Part shown: piece after piece, positions 1 to 11,638 of the stretch
Layout of the letters: each line of letters opens with the position of its first letter
How positions within the stretch are numbered: position 1 is the first letter of the stretch
Program-made: the position numbers and the translations under genes
Assembly: GCA_001936135.1 (NCBI GenBank)
Contig: CP012809.1
Coordinates: forward strand, 4,203,501 to 4,267,500
Reading direction: 5' to 3'
Length of the DNA stretch: 64,000 bases
Source of the DNA: Saccharomycopsis fibuligera x Saccharomycopsis cf. fibuligera
Lineage: Eukaryota; Ascomycota; Saccharomycetes; Ascoideales; Saccharomycopsidaceae
Notes under the pieces: model-generated
The model's input: the letters and a program-made list of their open reading frames with translations, nothing else
Told to the model about the DNA's origin: nothing
The model's database searches: none

Positions 1-1762
1 TGCGATGAACCCCTCTGCAAAGCATGCAAGAACCCCACTGGCTGTTGTTCTTTTGATTGATTATTATGCACAGTGGAGAATTTTGAGCCATTTGATCCAT
101 TTTCCAAAGCATAGCCATCTGTAGATGGTCTCAACATGTGACTATCGCCACTACCAGAATGGGGCGACGGGTAGAGCTTAGTTGAAATAATAGTGTTTCT
201 ATTTGCTGATCGGCTAACATTGAATGAGGTTTTTCTCAAATTGACAAAACTGCTATTGTTGTGACTGTAGTTTGAAATTTGAGTAGTTGGACTAGGCGAG
301 GTTCCAAGCAATTTTAATTCATGTAATTCAATACTTTCATAATAATTTCTAAGACAATTTAGAGCACTCAAAGAATCTTTTGGATAAAGTTTCTCCACTT
401 TGAGGGCATTGAGAGTGTTTTTCACAAATGTTTCTTTAGAAATATGTTTAGATAATTCAGGAGAATGCAAATCTGAATTAAGCAAAATTAACGAATAAGC
501 AATCAAATAAACAGCATATTGATTTCCAAAAATATTTTTTGGGAATTTTTGAGTCCACACCACTGAAAAAGATTCAATAATTCTGCTAATATTTTGCGAT
601 TCTCCTCTGAAATACAATTTATTACACAATATTCTCAAAGAATCTAATAGAGAAATATTCCACTCAAATTTTTTCAAGTAAAGTGATCGTAATTTTTTGG
701 CATTAGGATTGGATGGGTCACACAAGACATTTAAGTATTCTTCCACTGGAACCTCATTGTAAGAATGACCATATAATTCAGAAGCAGTATTTCTCAATTC
801 CATTACCTTCATTTCCTCATATTTAAGAGCTTTTTCCGTTTTATTAGAAATATTCGATGATGAAGAACCACCGGATCTAATGGTGGCATTATCGGTTTCC
901 TCACCATCATTATCTTCATCAGTATTTGCATCATTGTTTGGTGCAATTTCTGTGCCCGTTTTGGGAGAAAGCGCCTGCAGTTGTATCGTTGATTTTAGTG
1001 GTGGTGCTACTGCTGTTTTCAGACCCTGTTTTTGTTTTTTATCTGCATCAAAATCAGTGTTACCGTTGGCCCGGGAAAAAGCACTGACCAGCTTAATCAT
1101 TGATAAATCCTCACGACTAGGCTGTTCTTCAATATCTTTGATTAAAGGGGTATAATGTTGGTTAGCCATAGGTCTTTTGGGTTCTGGAGAATTAACAATT
1201 AAGGAAGCTGAAGTGTTTGATTTGTCAATGTTGGAGCCACTAGCAGCAACAGGTTTTGATAAAGAATTCAAGCTCTTGGAATCGCTCACTTGAAATTTCT
1301 TCTTTGGTGAAGTAGCAAGAAGATCTGGGGACACTAATATTTGACGAACTGCATCAAGATCTGAATAATTGGAAGAATTGTTCGACTCTTTTTTAGTCAA
1401 TGGGGAGTAAAACTTTTCACCGTCATCTTCAATAACCGACGAGACTGATAAGGATTTATGATGACCAACAGGAGAGGTTTTTGAGTCGATTAAAACAGAA
1501 GCGCTATTTTCCTGATGTGATTTTGATATCAAGCTCGCTTCGAATTTGTGTTTATGTTTGGGAGAAGCCTAGTGGGTGTTAGTTATAAGTTGGCGTTAAA
1601 CTTTAGGACGGGAAAGCCAAAAAAAAAGAAAGTAAATAGTAAATAAAGAGACATAAAGGTACAGGTGTCTTGGAAAAACCGGTAGCCGCCATTAGCACGG
1701 GAACTGTAGTACGGCAAATGGGTGCAACATACGAGATGAAGGGTCTTCAAGTTGACGGACAT
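1..1762 (-). CDS. YEL1: Sec7-domain Arf GEF, YEL1 orthologue (C-terminus off the window)
   Basis: Yel1 is the guanine-nucleotide exchange factor for the Arf6-like GTPase Arf3 at the plasma membrane. The gene is complement(1..1568, 1733..1762): a 10-codon first exon starting MSVNLKTLHL, a 164-base intron, then a long open exon running off the left edge. About 260 low-complexity Ser/Asn-rich residues precede a Sec7 domain at roughly residues 275-430, with the stretch LYFRGESQNISRIIESF; Glu333 in GES is the expected catalytic glutamate finger. The signature LILLNSDLH follows. The order (disordered N-terminus, divergent Sec7, Ser-rich linker) and several local matches to baker's yeast Yel1 (YFxxExQNIxRIxE, LxLLNSDLH) favour YEL1 over SYT1. 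The PH-like C-terminal part is not in the window. It is divergent from ELP3. Confidence 0.82.
1569..1732 (-). other. intron of YEL1
   Basis: Donor GTATGT begins at 1732, branch site TAACTAAC lies at 1578-1585 and the acceptor CACTAG ends at 1569, all read on the minus strand. Removing these 164 bases joins ten codons to the long open frame in phase 0. Confidence 0.88.
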
Positions 1763-2152
1763 GGCGTCTGCGACAAATGAAGTGGATATGAGGGCCTATG
1801 GTGAGTGGTATTTGCTGTTGTTAATGTGTTGTTACAGTGTGGATGATAACCTATATAACACACCGCAGAGGACAGATCTGAGATTCAGTTTTGTCTGTCG
1901 CAAATTGGATTTTCCTGAAAACTTCAATTCCAAGGCTTAACCACGTGACGTTTTTTTGGAGGGTGTAGAGCCCACCCCCGTTTAGTGGAGAAAAAGAAAA
2001 TCGAAAATTTTTTTTTTTTTTTTTTTTTTACTTTTTTATTTCAGTTGCTTTGATTTAGATTGACAAGTTGAAAGATAGAACAAGAGTTGTTGTCAAGAAC
2101 GGTCAGCACCCATAGCTATCCATATAAACACAACACAAACACAAACAGCAAA
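1763..2152. promoter_or_regulatory. divergent promoter YEL1/ELP3 with a CACGTG site and a poly-T run
   Basis: This is the 390-base gap between the two start codons. CACGTGAC at 1942-1949 (RTCACGTG on the minus strand) matches the Cbf1 consensus. A T tract near 2010-2030 is probably nucleosome-excluding. A 62-codon frame across 1752-1940 overlaps YEL1 exon 1 and is not credible. Confidence 0.5.
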
Positions 2153-3892
2153 ATGGCCGTTGCAGCTTCCCAGTTTAGACAAAAGTCAAAGCAAAAGATG
2201 GCTCCTGAAAAGGAGCGTTTTATCCAGACCTGCGCCGACATTTCCCTTGAATTAGTCTCCTCATTGCAAACTTCCAAGGACATTAACTTGAATGGCTTAA
2301 TTACTAGGTACTCCAAAAAGTACAAACTCAAGTCCCAACCTAGACTCACAGACATTATTTCTTCTATCCCTGACCAATACAAAAAATACTTGATCCCTAA
2401 GCTCAAAGCTAAACCTGTCAGAACTGCCTCGGGGATTGCGGTGGTGGCCGTTATGTGCAAGCCTCATAGGTGCCCTCATATTGCTTATACCGGCAACATT
2501 TGCGTTTACTGTCCCGGTGGACCAGATAGTGATTTTGAATATTCTACTCAGTCATATACCGGTTACGAACCAACGTCGATGAGAGCCATTAGAGCAAGAT
2601 ACGACCCATACGAACAAGCTAGAGGTAGAGTGGAACAATTACGCCAACTTGGTCATTCTATTGATAAAGTTGAATACATCATCATGGGAGGCACTTTTAT
2701 GTCCTTGCCAATTGACTATCGCGAGAATTTCATTGCTAATTTGCATAATGCATTGACCGGGTTTACAGGTTTGAATTTGGATGAAGCAATCAAATTTTCT
2801 CAACAATCATTGACTAAATGTGTTGGAATAACCATTGAAACTAGACCTGATTACTGTACCGAGACCCATTTGTCTGATATGTTGAAATATGGATGTACTA
2901 GATTAGAAATTGGGGTTCAATCCGTTTATGAAGATGTTGCCAGAGATACCAATAGAGGTCACACCGTGAAAGCAGTATGTCATACCTTTGCAGTTTCCAA
3001 AGATGCCGGTTACAAAATTGTTAGTCATATGATGCCAGATTTGCCAAACGTTGGCATGGAGAGAGATTTGGAACAATTTAAAGAATATTTTGAAAACCCA
3101 GAATTTAGAACTGACGGGTTGAAAATTTACCCAACGTTGGTCATAAGAGGCACTGGGCTTTATGAATTATGGAAATGCGGCAAATACAAGTCCTACAATG
3201 CCAATGCTTTGATTGATTTGGTGGCTAGAATATTAGCATTAGTGCCTCCATGGACAAGAATTTACAGAGTTCAAAGAGATATTCCAATGCCATTGGTTAG
3301 CTCTGGTGTCGATAATGGTAACTTGAGAGAGCTCGCATTAACAAGAATGAAAGATTTTGGTGTCACTTGTAGAGATGTTAGAACTAGAGAAGTTGGGATT
3401 CAAGAAGTGCATCACAAGGTGCAACCAGATCAAGTGGAATTAATCAGACGTGATTATTACGCTAACGGAGGCTGGGAAACTTTCCTTTCATATGAAGATC
3501 CAAAACAAGACATTTTGATTGGATTATTAAGGTTGAGAAAAGCTTCAAAAAAATACACATTTAGAAAAGAATTTACATCACAGCCAACTTCTATTATTAG
3601 AGAATTGCATGTTTATGGATCAGTGGTGCCTGTTCATTCAAGAGATCCTAAAAAATTTCAACATCAAGGATTTGGTACTTTACTTATGGAAGAAGCTGAA
3701 AGAATTGCTAGAGAAGAGCATGGTTCGGAGAAAATTAGTGTCATTTCCGGGGTTGGTGTTAGAAACTATTACGGCAAGTTGGGTTATGAATTGGACGGTC
3801 CATACATGTCTAAGAAGATTGTTCAAGATTGTGGTGCTGATGAAGATGAAGATGAAGATGAAGAAGACATTGTGGATGGGTTTTTCAATTAA
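2153..3892 (+). CDS. ELP3: Elongator complex catalytic subunit Elp3
   Basis: Elp3 is the radical-SAM/acetyltransferase subunit of Elongator, which adds the cm5 group to wobble uridine of tRNAs. The 579-residue product is almost collinear with baker's yeast Elp3. The radical-SAM part contains the cysteine cluster [19 protein letters not shown] near residue 95, followed by GGPDSDFEY. The C-terminal GNAT domain includes [16 protein letters not shown] and NYYGKLGYE. The frame stays open upstream to 2087, but that start would be TTG; the first ATG, at 2153 in context CAAAATGG, gives the expected N-terminus leading into [10 protein letters not shown]. The tail is unusually acidic (Asp/Glu run before the stop). 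It is divergent from YEL1 and convergent with calcineurin A. Confidence 0.98.
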   Translation: MAVAASQFRQKSKQKMAPEKERFIQTCADISLELVSSLQTSKDINLNGLITRYSKKYKLKSQPRLTDIISSIPDQYKKYLIPKLKAKPVRTASGIAVVAVMCKPHRCPHIAYTGNICVYCPGGPDSDFEYSTQSYTGYEPTSMRAIRARYDPYEQARGRVEQLRQLGHSIDKVEYIIMGGTFMSLPIDYRENFIANLHNALTGFTGLNLDEAIKFSQQSLTKCVGITIETRPDYCTETHLSDMLKYGCTRLEIGVQSVYEDVARDTNRGHTVKAVCHTFAVSKDAGYKIVSHMMPDLPNVGMERDLEQFKEYFENPEFRTDGLKIYPTLVIRGTGLYELWKCGKYKSYNANALIDLVARILALVPPWTRIYRVQRDIPMPLVSSGVDNGNLRELALTRMKDFGVTCRDVRTREVGIQEVHHKVQPDQVELIRRDYYANGGWETFLSYEDPKQDILIGLLRLRKASKKYTFRKEFTSQPTSIIRELHVYGSVVPVHSRDPKKFQHQGFGTLLMEEAERIAREEHGSEKISVISGVGVRNYYGKLGYELDGPYMSKKIVQDCGADEDEDEDEEDIVDGFFN

Positions 3893-4836
3893 GATACCTA
3901 GCCCATTGTTGCTATAGTTGAGGAACTAGGATGTTTCAACTGTGTACTATATATAAATGTTTTTTGCTCTTTGACGTGCTTTGAAACAAATATCTTTTTT
4001 TTTTTACATTTTGCTTTTTTTTTGCTTTGCTTCATTTTCCATATTCGTTCTGGAAGTATATATGTGCATGTAGGATTAATTGATCTGCTTTCTTTTTTTA
4101 AAATAAAGGAAAAAAAAATACTGTAAATTGCAATGTCAGAATGAGATTACTTGGCAGGAAAAAAAGAAAGAAAAAAAAGAAAAAGCTGTGCTTGTAAGCA
4201 TAAAAATATAAGAAACAAGATAATGATGAGTATCAGTTGAAAAACAATTGACGAAAGAAATGATGAAAAAAAACAAAAAAACAAAAAAAACAAGAATATG
4301 AAGATAAATAAGATGAGAAATTAAAAGGGGAACGAACAAAGTGTCATACCAGCAATAGTTGAATAAACCGAAATAAATTCAGGTCTAGTGTAAAAATATA
4401 AGCTTTGGATATGCATACATAAAGTATATATCAAAGCAAAGAGTTTAGTGATAAAATTAATAGACAATGATACGAACAAAAGATGATAATTTAAACAAAA
4501 AGTAGTGTTCGAAAAATAACCAAACAAAAAAATAAGTAAAAAAAATTTGACAAAAATGATATAATAAATTGAATAAAATAAATAAAATAGAATAAAACCG
4601 GAAACGGCAAACAAACAAAATATGACAAAAAGTGAAGTACTTATTTAAAGCACAAACGAACCAAGTGGAAAAATAGCTGAATGAAACCGAAGCAGACGAG
4701 CAATTTTAAGGTATGTTAGATTATAAGCAAATCAATCAAAATTAATAAAACTATCCATGCATGTACAAGTACACGGCATAAAAAAGAAAAGGTGAAATTT
4801 ATCCTGAACCTGTAATAGCCAAAATAACACTTCTTA
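3893..4836. other. convergent 3' region ELP3/CNA1, no gene seen
   Basis: About 940 AT-rich bases between two stop codons. It has many A and T runs and no open frame with protein-like composition. The small frames on the minus strand (4136-4614) encode only Phe/Leu/Ile/Ser runs expected from A-rich DNA. Confidence 0.6.
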
Positions 4837-6519
4837 TCAGCTATCATTCAAAGATCCCATAGAATCTCTAATTTTTTTCTTTAACCTTTCCTCCTTTTGA
4901 CTTCTTCTTCTAGTTAATTCAGCTGGAGATGGAGGTACAGCTTCATTTTCCAAATCTGCTTTTCTAGCATCTTCAAATGAATGCAATGAGCTCTTTAACC
5001 CATCTGGGCCACTTAATAATGTACCCTTTGGTAATGATCCACCAGTTAAAGATTTCAATTGTTGAACATTTTCGGATTCTTCACGTAACACTTGATACAT
5101 TCTAGAAACTCTGCCAATCGCCAAAATCTTCTTACGCAAAGCTTGTTTCTTTGCCTCGATTGAATCTGGATCAAGGGCAGCAGCACCAGCGGCAGCAGCA
5201 CCAGCAGTAGTGATGGCTGATGGGTCTGCTGGGATTTTAGGTGACACGTCATCAAGAGTCTTTGCTGGTTCGACAGCCAACGGTGTTTCTTCATCCAATT
5301 CTTCTTCTGAACAAATATTTAAAATAGATACTAACATATCAGTAACTTTTTCCCCAACAAACGGCAATGACCATGTAAAGACATCCATGAAATTAGGCAA
5401 CCAATATGGATGAGGCGCGCTGTTAAACTGTCTAATATTCATAACGTTATTTTCATATTTTAACACTGCTGCCTTATTGCCATAATTATCAAGATAATTA
5501 GGAGCACTAAACATTGTCAAAAGGGAAATAAATCCAACAGTAGGAGTTCTTTTGTACATTCTGTAACCGCTATCTTGAGCTTCGTGTGCTCTTATTATGG
5601 ATAATAATCCAGTTCTTTGAAGAAAAGCACAAGATGCTTTATAAGTGAATGCATATGAACAACCTCTGACTGAATTTGGTACGAATAGCTTATCATTTGT
5701 ATCGTCATCATAATTTTCTATTGGATCAGCCCATAACAAGTCACACATAAGACCTCTAGTTGGCGGCTCCCTAAATCTGTTAATTCTTTTCAAATCATCC
5801 AAAGTCTTCAACTCGGGACTTAATCCGCCATGAACGCAGAAAAATTGCTTATTCATAATAGCAGCTAAAGGTAAAGCATTAAAAGAATCCAAAGATGTTT
5901 CATAAACCGCAGTACTATATTTATGCAAACACTCCATCTTAAATGTAAAATAATCAGTCAAATGTTTACATTCATGATTTCCCCTAAGCATCCAAAAAGT
6001 TCTGTTATAATTCAATTTCAAACTGTACAAGTAAAGCAAGCACTCAATGGAAAAATTACCTCTGTCCACATAATCGCCTAAGAATAAATATGCAGTATTA
6101 GCGGGATTACCGCCTACTTCGAACAATCTCATTAAATCATAATATTGGCCATGCACATCTCCACAAACAGTCACCGGAGCAGGAACTTCCAACAAGTTTG
6201 GCTCTTTGCGAAGAAGTTGAGTAGCATCTCTAAGAATCTTGAGTACTTGATGCTCTTGCAATCTTCCTTCACGAATAAAATGTTCCTTTAAAAACTCATG
6301 ATTTGGCAAACCGTTAGGATAGAATACTTCTTCATCAGATGGTTTTCTAGTGGCCGGTGGAGGTACAGATTTAACAATTCTTTCTTTAGTTGATACATTT
6401 TGGTCTTCAAGGACGTATATCGAGAAATCTTTGCCTTTTGAAGCGTGAGTCTTTTTGTTTTTCAATACTCTCAAAGCATTATCAATCTTCTCACTGTTAT
6501 CTTTGGCAATATCGGACAT
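4837..6519 (-). CDS. CNA1: Calcineurin catalytic subunit A
   Basis: This is the Ca2+/calmodulin-dependent Ser/Thr phosphatase catalytic subunit (CMP1/CNA1), which dephosphorylates Crz1 and supports stress and azole tolerance in yeasts. The 560-residue protein carries the metallophosphatase motifs [16 protein letters not shown] and RGNHECKHL, then [14 protein letters not shown] in the C-terminal half of the core. The calcineurin B-binding helix follows ([18 protein letters not shown]). A calmodulin-binding basic helix ([20 protein letters not shown], about residues 445-465) and an autoinhibitory-like segment ([16 protein letters not shown]) come next. An Ala-rich linker separates the B-binding helix from the calmodulin site. 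The start is ATG at 6519. All catalytic metal ligands expected for the family appear present. Confidence 0.97.
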   Translation of the reverse strand: MSDIAKDNSEKIDNALRVLKNKKTHASKGKDFSIYVLEDQNVSTKERIVKSVPPPATRKPSDEEVFYPNGLPNHEFLKEHFIREGRLQEHQVLKILRDATQLLRKEPNLLEVPAPVTVCGDVHGQYYDLMRLFEVGGNPANTAYLFLGDYVDRGNFSIECLLYLYSLKLNYNRTFWMLRGNHECKHLTDYFTFKMECLHKYSTAVYETSLDSFNALPLAAIMNKQFFCVHGGLSPELKTLDDLKRINRFREPPTRGLMCDLLWADPIENYDDDTNDKLFVPNSVRGCSYAFTYKASCAFLQRTGLLSIIRAHEAQDSGYRMYKRTPTVGFISLLTMFSAPNYLDNYGNKAAVLKYENNVMNIRQFNSAPHPYWLPNFMDVFTWSLPFVGEKVTDMLVSILNICSEEELDEETPLAVEPAKTLDDVSPKIPADPSAITTAGAAAAGAAALDPDSIEAKKQALRKKILAIGRVSRMYQVLREESENVQQLKSLTGGSLPKGTLLSGPDGLKSSLHSFEDARKADLENEAVPPSPAELTRRRSQKEERLKKKIRDSMGSLNDS

Positions 6520-7358
6520 ACTGGATGTTGATAGGGACTTTATTCAAGAAATGACTTTTATAAATAGAAGAGGATGCACTACTTCTTTTTTTTTTTTTTT
6601 TTTTTTTTAAAAAAAAATATCTTTTATTATCAATATCGTCCAGATTGTGGAGAAATGCAATGCTGCCTGTCACAAGGGTATCAAGACAGAATGTCAGTGC
6701 CGGTGATGGTGGTAGAAGCAGTAGCAGTAGTAGTTGTAATTGACTCAAGAATTGTCGGTCAACCAAGTAAGACTCAACAAAAAGTGGCAAAAAACTAAAC
6801 TGGGATCGATGGACTATCGGAGTTGGCTAAAAATAAAACGTATTAAAGCTATAGTTAGTTGCTCAACTTCAATACTATGTTGCTCAAACTTGCAAGTAAG
6901 ACTAATTCAGTTCACGAAAAGGACAAAAGTCTAGCTATCTAGCTATAGCTGTTGAAAAAGTCAATTGAATATTGTAGTATAAGTATTTGTAGCAGTGCTA
7001 ATAAATAATTAATCTCAATGTTTCTTTAACAATAATACTACTCTCTCATTGCAGTTGCAATTATTTCCTTTGCTGTCTTCTTTCTTTCTTATTTTCTTTT
7101 TCTCCGTTTGCCACGAATTCTCATTCCGCATTCCGTCCTTTTTTACCCTCGTATATTCCTCTAAAGCTCGACTTACCGTTACGGAAAGTCATCCGAACGC
7201 CACCGGAACTGATATACAAATTTTTTTCAAAATATTTCATACTCGAATCAGCAATGCGATGATGCTGATGAAGCTGATCTCTGCTAGATCATATTTGACA
7301 TAATTAGAACAATAACAAGATAACCAGCATACAAAAAATTCATAAACACAAGCACGCA
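6520..7358. promoter_or_regulatory. divergent promoter CNA1/TSR2
   Basis: An 839-base gap with a long T tract followed by A (about 6585-6619). Just upstream of TSR2 there is a T-rich element resembling RRPE (around 7220) and TGCGATGATG at 7255-7264, close to the PAC consensus GCGATGAG; this pair is typical of ribosome-biogenesis genes, but the matches are imperfect. An 84-codon frame at 7049-7303 has low-complexity Phe/Leu/Ser content and is not called. Confidence 0.35.
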
Positions 7359-8009
7359 ATGTCAATCGACTACACAGAATTTGTCGAAGCAGCAAAAGAC
7401 CAACCATCCCTTCAATTCCCCAATGAAAAGCAACAAGCTAACTTTGAGCTCGGTGTAACCATGGCAATTCATTCCTGGGACGATTTAAAAACCGCCGTTG
7501 ATAATCAATGGGGTGGTCCCGACAGTGCGGAAAAGCGAGACTGGTTGAGTGGTGTCGTTGTCGACCTTTTTACTCAAGGTAAAGCTGTCGATATTGCCCT
7601 TATTGAAGAGACTTTGCTTTATGCAATGGTGGATGAATTTGACGTGGAAATTGAAGATGAGTCGGCGTTAATAGTAGGCAAAAAAGTCATGGATTATTAC
7701 AAACAGTGTAGAGATAATGAATTTGGTGAGATAAGGGCAGCTTATGAAAAATGGCAGCAGAAACAGAAAGAATCGGCTGCGGCTGGCGTTAATAAAGTGG
7801 TCATTAATGCTGATCCAAATAATCCAGATATTAGTGATGATGATGAAGAAGAAGATGATGATGATGATGAGCGTGAAAGAGTGCCTAATTTGGTGGAAAC
7901 TGCTGAAGACGCTGAGATGCAGGATGTGGAGGAAAAGCCTACTGAGCCGGTTGTTGATGACGACGGGTTTGAATTGGTTCAAAAGAAGGGCAAGAAGAAT
8001 AGACGTTGA
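7359..8009 (+). CDS. TSR2: Pre-rRNA processing protein Tsr2 (eS26 chaperone)
   Basis: Tsr2 releases eS26 (Rps26) from its importin and delivers it to the pre-40S ribosome; it is also needed for 20S pre-rRNA processing. The 216-residue product has the family's WGG core: NFELGVTMAIHSWDDLKTAV followed by DNQWGGPDS near residue 50, and a helical region ending near residue 130. The C-terminal half is strongly acidic (Asp/Glu runs near residues 160-175), as expected for a chaperone of a basic r-protein, and ends with GFELVQKKGKKNRR, the conserved FxxV basic tail of the family. The start is ATG at 7359. It is convergent with the ECM30/HID1 gene. Confidence 0.93.
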   Translation: MSIDYTEFVEAAKDQPSLQFPNEKQQANFELGVTMAIHSWDDLKTAVDNQWGGPDSAEKRDWLSGVVVDLFTQGKAVDIALIEETLLYAMVDEFDVEIEDESALIVGKKVMDYYKQCRDNEFGEIRAAYEKWQQKQKESAAAGVNKVVINADPNNPDISDDDEEEDDDDDERERVPNLVETAEDAEMQDVEEKPTEPVVDDDGFELVQKKGKKNRR

Positions 8010-8266
8010 GTGATTATTAATTCTTTGTGTTTGGTATAAACATTCATGTGCATTATTTTTTTTCCTTGTGTTTTTTGTCTTCTATCTTTTATCTACTATT
8101 AGTTTGTTCCTTTTAAATTTTATGGTTTATATATTTTCAATTGTTCTTTTTCTTGTTTTTTGTTTTTCCTTGACTTACAAAGGCTATAATAGAAATCATC
8201 CAAAACGATATTTATTATTCTATACTAGCGTTATCTTTATAAAAAACAAAACGTTGTTATGGATGT

Positions 8267-11200
8267 TTATTGTTCGTATTCATGCGAACTAAATATTGTA
8301 CTTCTGATATCACTTATCTGAATAGATGGCCTACCAGTACTAATAGAATTTCGAGCACTTTGGTTAGTAGCAGTCATATTATCACGATGTTCCTCACCAG
8401 TAATAGCACCATTTTCATTATCATTTTCGGCTTCAGCTCCAGTTAAAAACAGGAGTTGTTTCATGAAATTGTTAGCCACTGCATCTACTGCACCTTTAGG
8501 TTTCAGTAAAGTAGGGCCAGCTCCAGCAGTGGCTTTTACCTTAAATAATTTGATAGCCGTGCCAGTGTAAAAACTCATACTGATAATTGTACGCTTCAGA
8601 TATTCTTGTTCATTGATTTCATGGTTTTCTGAGGATATAGGTTCTTGAACATTACTATTATTATCATTATTATTATTGCTCAATCCCCATCCATTAGATA
8701 TTTTAGAAAAAAAGCCGGTGGACGAGGTACTAGTCGTCCCTGATGATCTCCTACCAGTACTTGGCACATCTGGTCTGGATCTATTTTTTTTTGTCGAATC
8801 AACCGCATCAATAGTCTTTGCTTCATTACCATTTAAGAAATTAAGTCCAAATGAAGTCAACGTATCAGTCAAAGTATTTGATATGTTTTTATCTACAAAC
8901 TTCATTCGAATTATTATTTCAATATTGAAAACTTTACCCCATAATATACTTTCGTACCATCCTAAAGAGACTTTTGACCAAACAAATCTCAATGGCTGCA
9001 ACTTGATACATCTGTGATGATATACCTGATCAATTTCATTAATTTTTTTACTCAAATCTGGAATTCCAGTGATTTTGTCTAATACTTCCAACATTTGATT
9101 TGACTTGTATGTCTCAAAATCTGGTATTTCTGCAATAATTAATTCAATACTTTTGAGAATAATATTTATTGCTACTAGTCCACTCCAAGTTTTGGATAAT
9201 GGTGCGTTGATTGGAAGTTTGCCCTTGGCCTTTTCTGACATTCCCGCCGGAGGTGCTGGGCGAAGTGCTTGATTCAACTCACGATCTTCTTTCGATAAAT
9301 CTCGATGTCTACCTGCATTTAGTACTTGTCGATTGCCATGAGTATTATCTTGTCCAATTTTATTTCTATTATTGTTAGGGTTTTCATGATCATCGAGGTT
9401 TTGTTTCCGTTTTTCTATTTCGTTCCCTTTTTTATCGTTTTCCTCATTCTCGTCTTTAGTATCTTTATCATCAATCACAAACGCCTTGTCTTCAGAATTT
9501 CTTCTACTTCGAATTTGATTTTGACTTTGATCCATGTTTTTCAAATTTTGTAACATCTGTTGTTGCTCATCTTCATTCGATAAACCTATTATTGTTTCAA
9601 AAACATTATGATATATTCTGGAGTTCTTCACCACAATATACAACAAGTTTCTAGATTGAGTGGTATTAAAGATAACAGCGTTACAAATGGATCGCACTAA
9701 TAGACTTAACAAGTCTGGGTTCATTGAATTTTCCATCAATACATTAGGTGAGCTCAATTTGATAATTAATTGAGTTATTGCTCCGCAACAACTATATGAT
9801 AAACCTCCGCCAGGGTTTATAAGTTTCGCATTTATCGCAAGATCTGCTTCAGCTGGCTTTGTTTGTTCACTAACCGGTTTAGCAATTGGTATCAAGTTGT
9901 ATAGCCATTCAAAATAGGAAGGAGTCAATATATCAAACGAAAATGTAGAGTTAAAAATCAACATTTGACAAGTTTGATAAACAAATAAGTCTCTATAAGT
10001 TACTGGGTTTGATGATTTGGTGAAATGGGATGGTAATTGACTAAAAAATTTTGCCTTTATGGGTACAAGTAGATTATTTGTCACTAATTGGTTTGCTGTA
10101 AGGTAAAGAATGAAATAACTAATCAATCTCTTGGTATTTTTGAACTCTTCAAGTTGAGAATAGGTCACCACATAATAAAGTAAAATGGTAATTAGCTCAT
10201 TTGAATAATATTCCCCTGTTACTTTGTTTTTGGCTAATACTACTCCTCTAGAAAAGTTTTTATTGCATTGAAACAATTCCCATAATATCATGACAATTTC
10301 TGTTATCCACAAGGGTATATCAATTGTTTCTGGTGATTTGTTTTTGATCATTGACATTCTTGATGTCTCATGCTGTTTCAATTCGAGCATTGGGATTTTG
10401 AGATACTTCACAAAATTTATTATCAAGTACATGATTTCAGTTGATTTGTGTAACTTGGACAAGTAAAGACGGATAAGATTATTTGGCGGGAATCTAGTCG
10501 CATTATTTGTCAGGGGCCCCAATATATTCAATTCTTTTAAAAAATTTATATCATCAGTGGGTATTGGATAGCTTAGGGTTAAAGCAAGAAGCTGGACACA
10601 GTAAGTTAGTAACAAGCATCTTAGTTCTTTTAGCACCGGTTTTGTTTGCATTATGGAAACCATATTTGAAGAGTTACTCAAACACTCATTAGTAATGCAA
10701 CCTCTACAAGTCACATTCACCAATACACAAAGAAATGAAAGAAGTTTCATTTGTGGAAGAGAAGTGACTAGCACTGTCAAGAATCTCGACCCTTTGTCAA
10801 TAATGGTTTGAGGAGTATTGTATAATGATTTTGAGCATAAAGTCACTAAAAGCCTCATCACCTCTAATCTATTAGCATCAATGAGTGGATTTGATTGCTG
10901 AAATTTACCATTCAACCCAATTCCAGGCTCCCATATTGAATATTCAATGCCCCTGACGTTTTTTCCGCTACTTTTTGGATCATTATTATCATTAATAGGG
11001 ACGGTAAAACCTTTGACGAATAACAAACTTGCACATGCATGGACTAGTTTAGCTCCCAAAGGTAAATCAAATCCGCTTTCGTCAACATTAGATTTTTGCG
11101 TATTTGCAGTTGACACTTTATCCGGATTATGGATATTGACTTTTAGACTAGCAGCACTAGAATCAATATTTGAAATGGAACTAGCAGGAGTGAATGAACC

Positions 11201-11638
11201 TACCGTTGCATCGTTTGTGTTTGATGAGTATGCGCCATTACTATTATTATTACCCCCACTGGTGCTTTTTTTCCAAAAAATTGCATTTTCCTGAGCTTTG
11301 GAGTCTGCATCTTCAAACAAAAAGGGAAGGGTTCTAGTCAATAACCTGCAACAATTAAGTACTTCTTGTTTTGACGCAGAAGGGCAAGGAAATTTGGGAT
11401 GATTTGCAAGATGGACAAGTCGAAGTGATACTATTCTAATCAAGAGGTAAAAATTAACTGGATTTTTGAGTTTGATAGCCTTTATATCATTATAAGTCAC
11501 CAAATTGAAGATATCATCAGCATATTGAGGTTCCTTCCAGAACATATCCCAATATTTATCATTTTGAGATATGATGTTGGGATCAGCCAACTTGAATATC
11601 TTTCTTTTGAATCTCAACTTAGAATCTGTGCTGCCCAT
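8267..11638 (-). CDS. ECM30: HID1/dymeclin-family protein (Ecm30 orthologue)
   Basis: HID1-family proteins are peripheral Golgi proteins that act in trafficking or dense-core granule formation; baker's yeast Ecm30 is the fungal member and has been linked to permease sorting. The 1123-residue product begins MGSTDSKLRFKRKIFKLA, the near-invariant HID1 N-terminus with a glycine suitable for N-myristoylation. The blocks DKYWDMFWKEP and LNCCRLLTRTLPFLFEDAD follow, both hallmarks of the family. The rest is helical, with Asn/Ser-rich insertions (near residues 125-170) and a charged linker (near residues 700-770). Human HID1 is about 790 residues, so the extra length is mostly insertions. Function here is inferred from the family. 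Confidence 0.88.
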   Translation of the reverse strand: MGSTDSKLRFKRKIFKLADPNIISQNDKYWDMFWKEPQYADDIFNLVTYNDIKAIKLKNPVNFYLLIRIVSLRLVHLANHPKFPCPSASKQEVLNCCRLLTRTLPFLFEDADSKAQENAIFWKKSTSGGNNNSNGAYSSNTNDATVGSFTPASSISNIDSSAASLKVNIHNPDKVSTANTQKSNVDESGFDLPLGAKLVHACASLLFVKGFTVPINDNNDPKSSGKNVRGIEYSIWEPGIGLNGKFQQSNPLIDANRLEVMRLLVTLCSKSLYNTPQTIIDKGSRFLTVLVTSLPQMKLLSFLCVLVNVTCRGCITNECLSNSSNMVSIMQTKPVLKELRCLLLTYCVQLLALTLSYPIPTDDINFLKELNILGPLTNNATRFPPNNLIRLYLSKLHKSTEIMYLIINFVKYLKIPMLELKQHETSRMSMIKNKSPETIDIPLWITEIVMILWELFQCNKNFSRGVVLAKNKVTGEYYSNELITILLYYVVTYSQLEEFKNTKRLISYFILYLTANQLVTNNLLVPIKAKFFSQLPSHFTKSSNPVTYRDLFVYQTCQMLIFNSTFSFDILTPSYFEWLYNLIPIAKPVSEQTKPAEADLAINAKLINPGGGLSYSCCGAITQLIIKLSSPNVLMENSMNPDLLSLLVRSICNAVIFNTTQSRNLLYIVVKNSRIYHNVFETIIGLSNEDEQQQMLQNLKNMDQSQNQIRSRRNSEDKAFVIDDKDTKDENEENDKKGNEIEKRKQNLDDHENPNNNRNKIGQDNTHGNRQVLNAGRHRDLSKEDRELNQALRPAPPAGMSEKAKGKLPINAPLSKTWSGLVAINIILKSIELIIAEIPDFETYKSNQMLEVLDKITGIPDLSKKINEIDQVYHHRCIKLQPLRFVWSKVSLGWYESILWGKVFNIEIIIRMKFVDKNISNTLTDTLTSFGLNFLNGNEAKTIDAVDSTKKNRSRPDVPSTGRRSSGTTSTSSTGFFSKISNGWGLSNNNNDNNSNVQEPISSENHEINEQEYLKRTIISMSFYTGTAIKLFKVKATAGAGPTLLKPKGAVDAVANNFMKQLLFLTGAEAENDNENGAITGEEHRDNMTATNQSARNSISTGRPSIQISDIRSTIFSSHEYEQ

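Noticed and set aside
2087-2152. N-terminal extension of Elp3 by 22 residues
   Set aside because: The upstream start would be TTG; the first ATG at 2153 gives the family's N-terminus.
7049-7303. 84-codon frame upstream of TSR2
   Set aside because: Low-complexity Phe/Leu/Ser, overlaps the likely TSR2 promoter, no similarity recognised.
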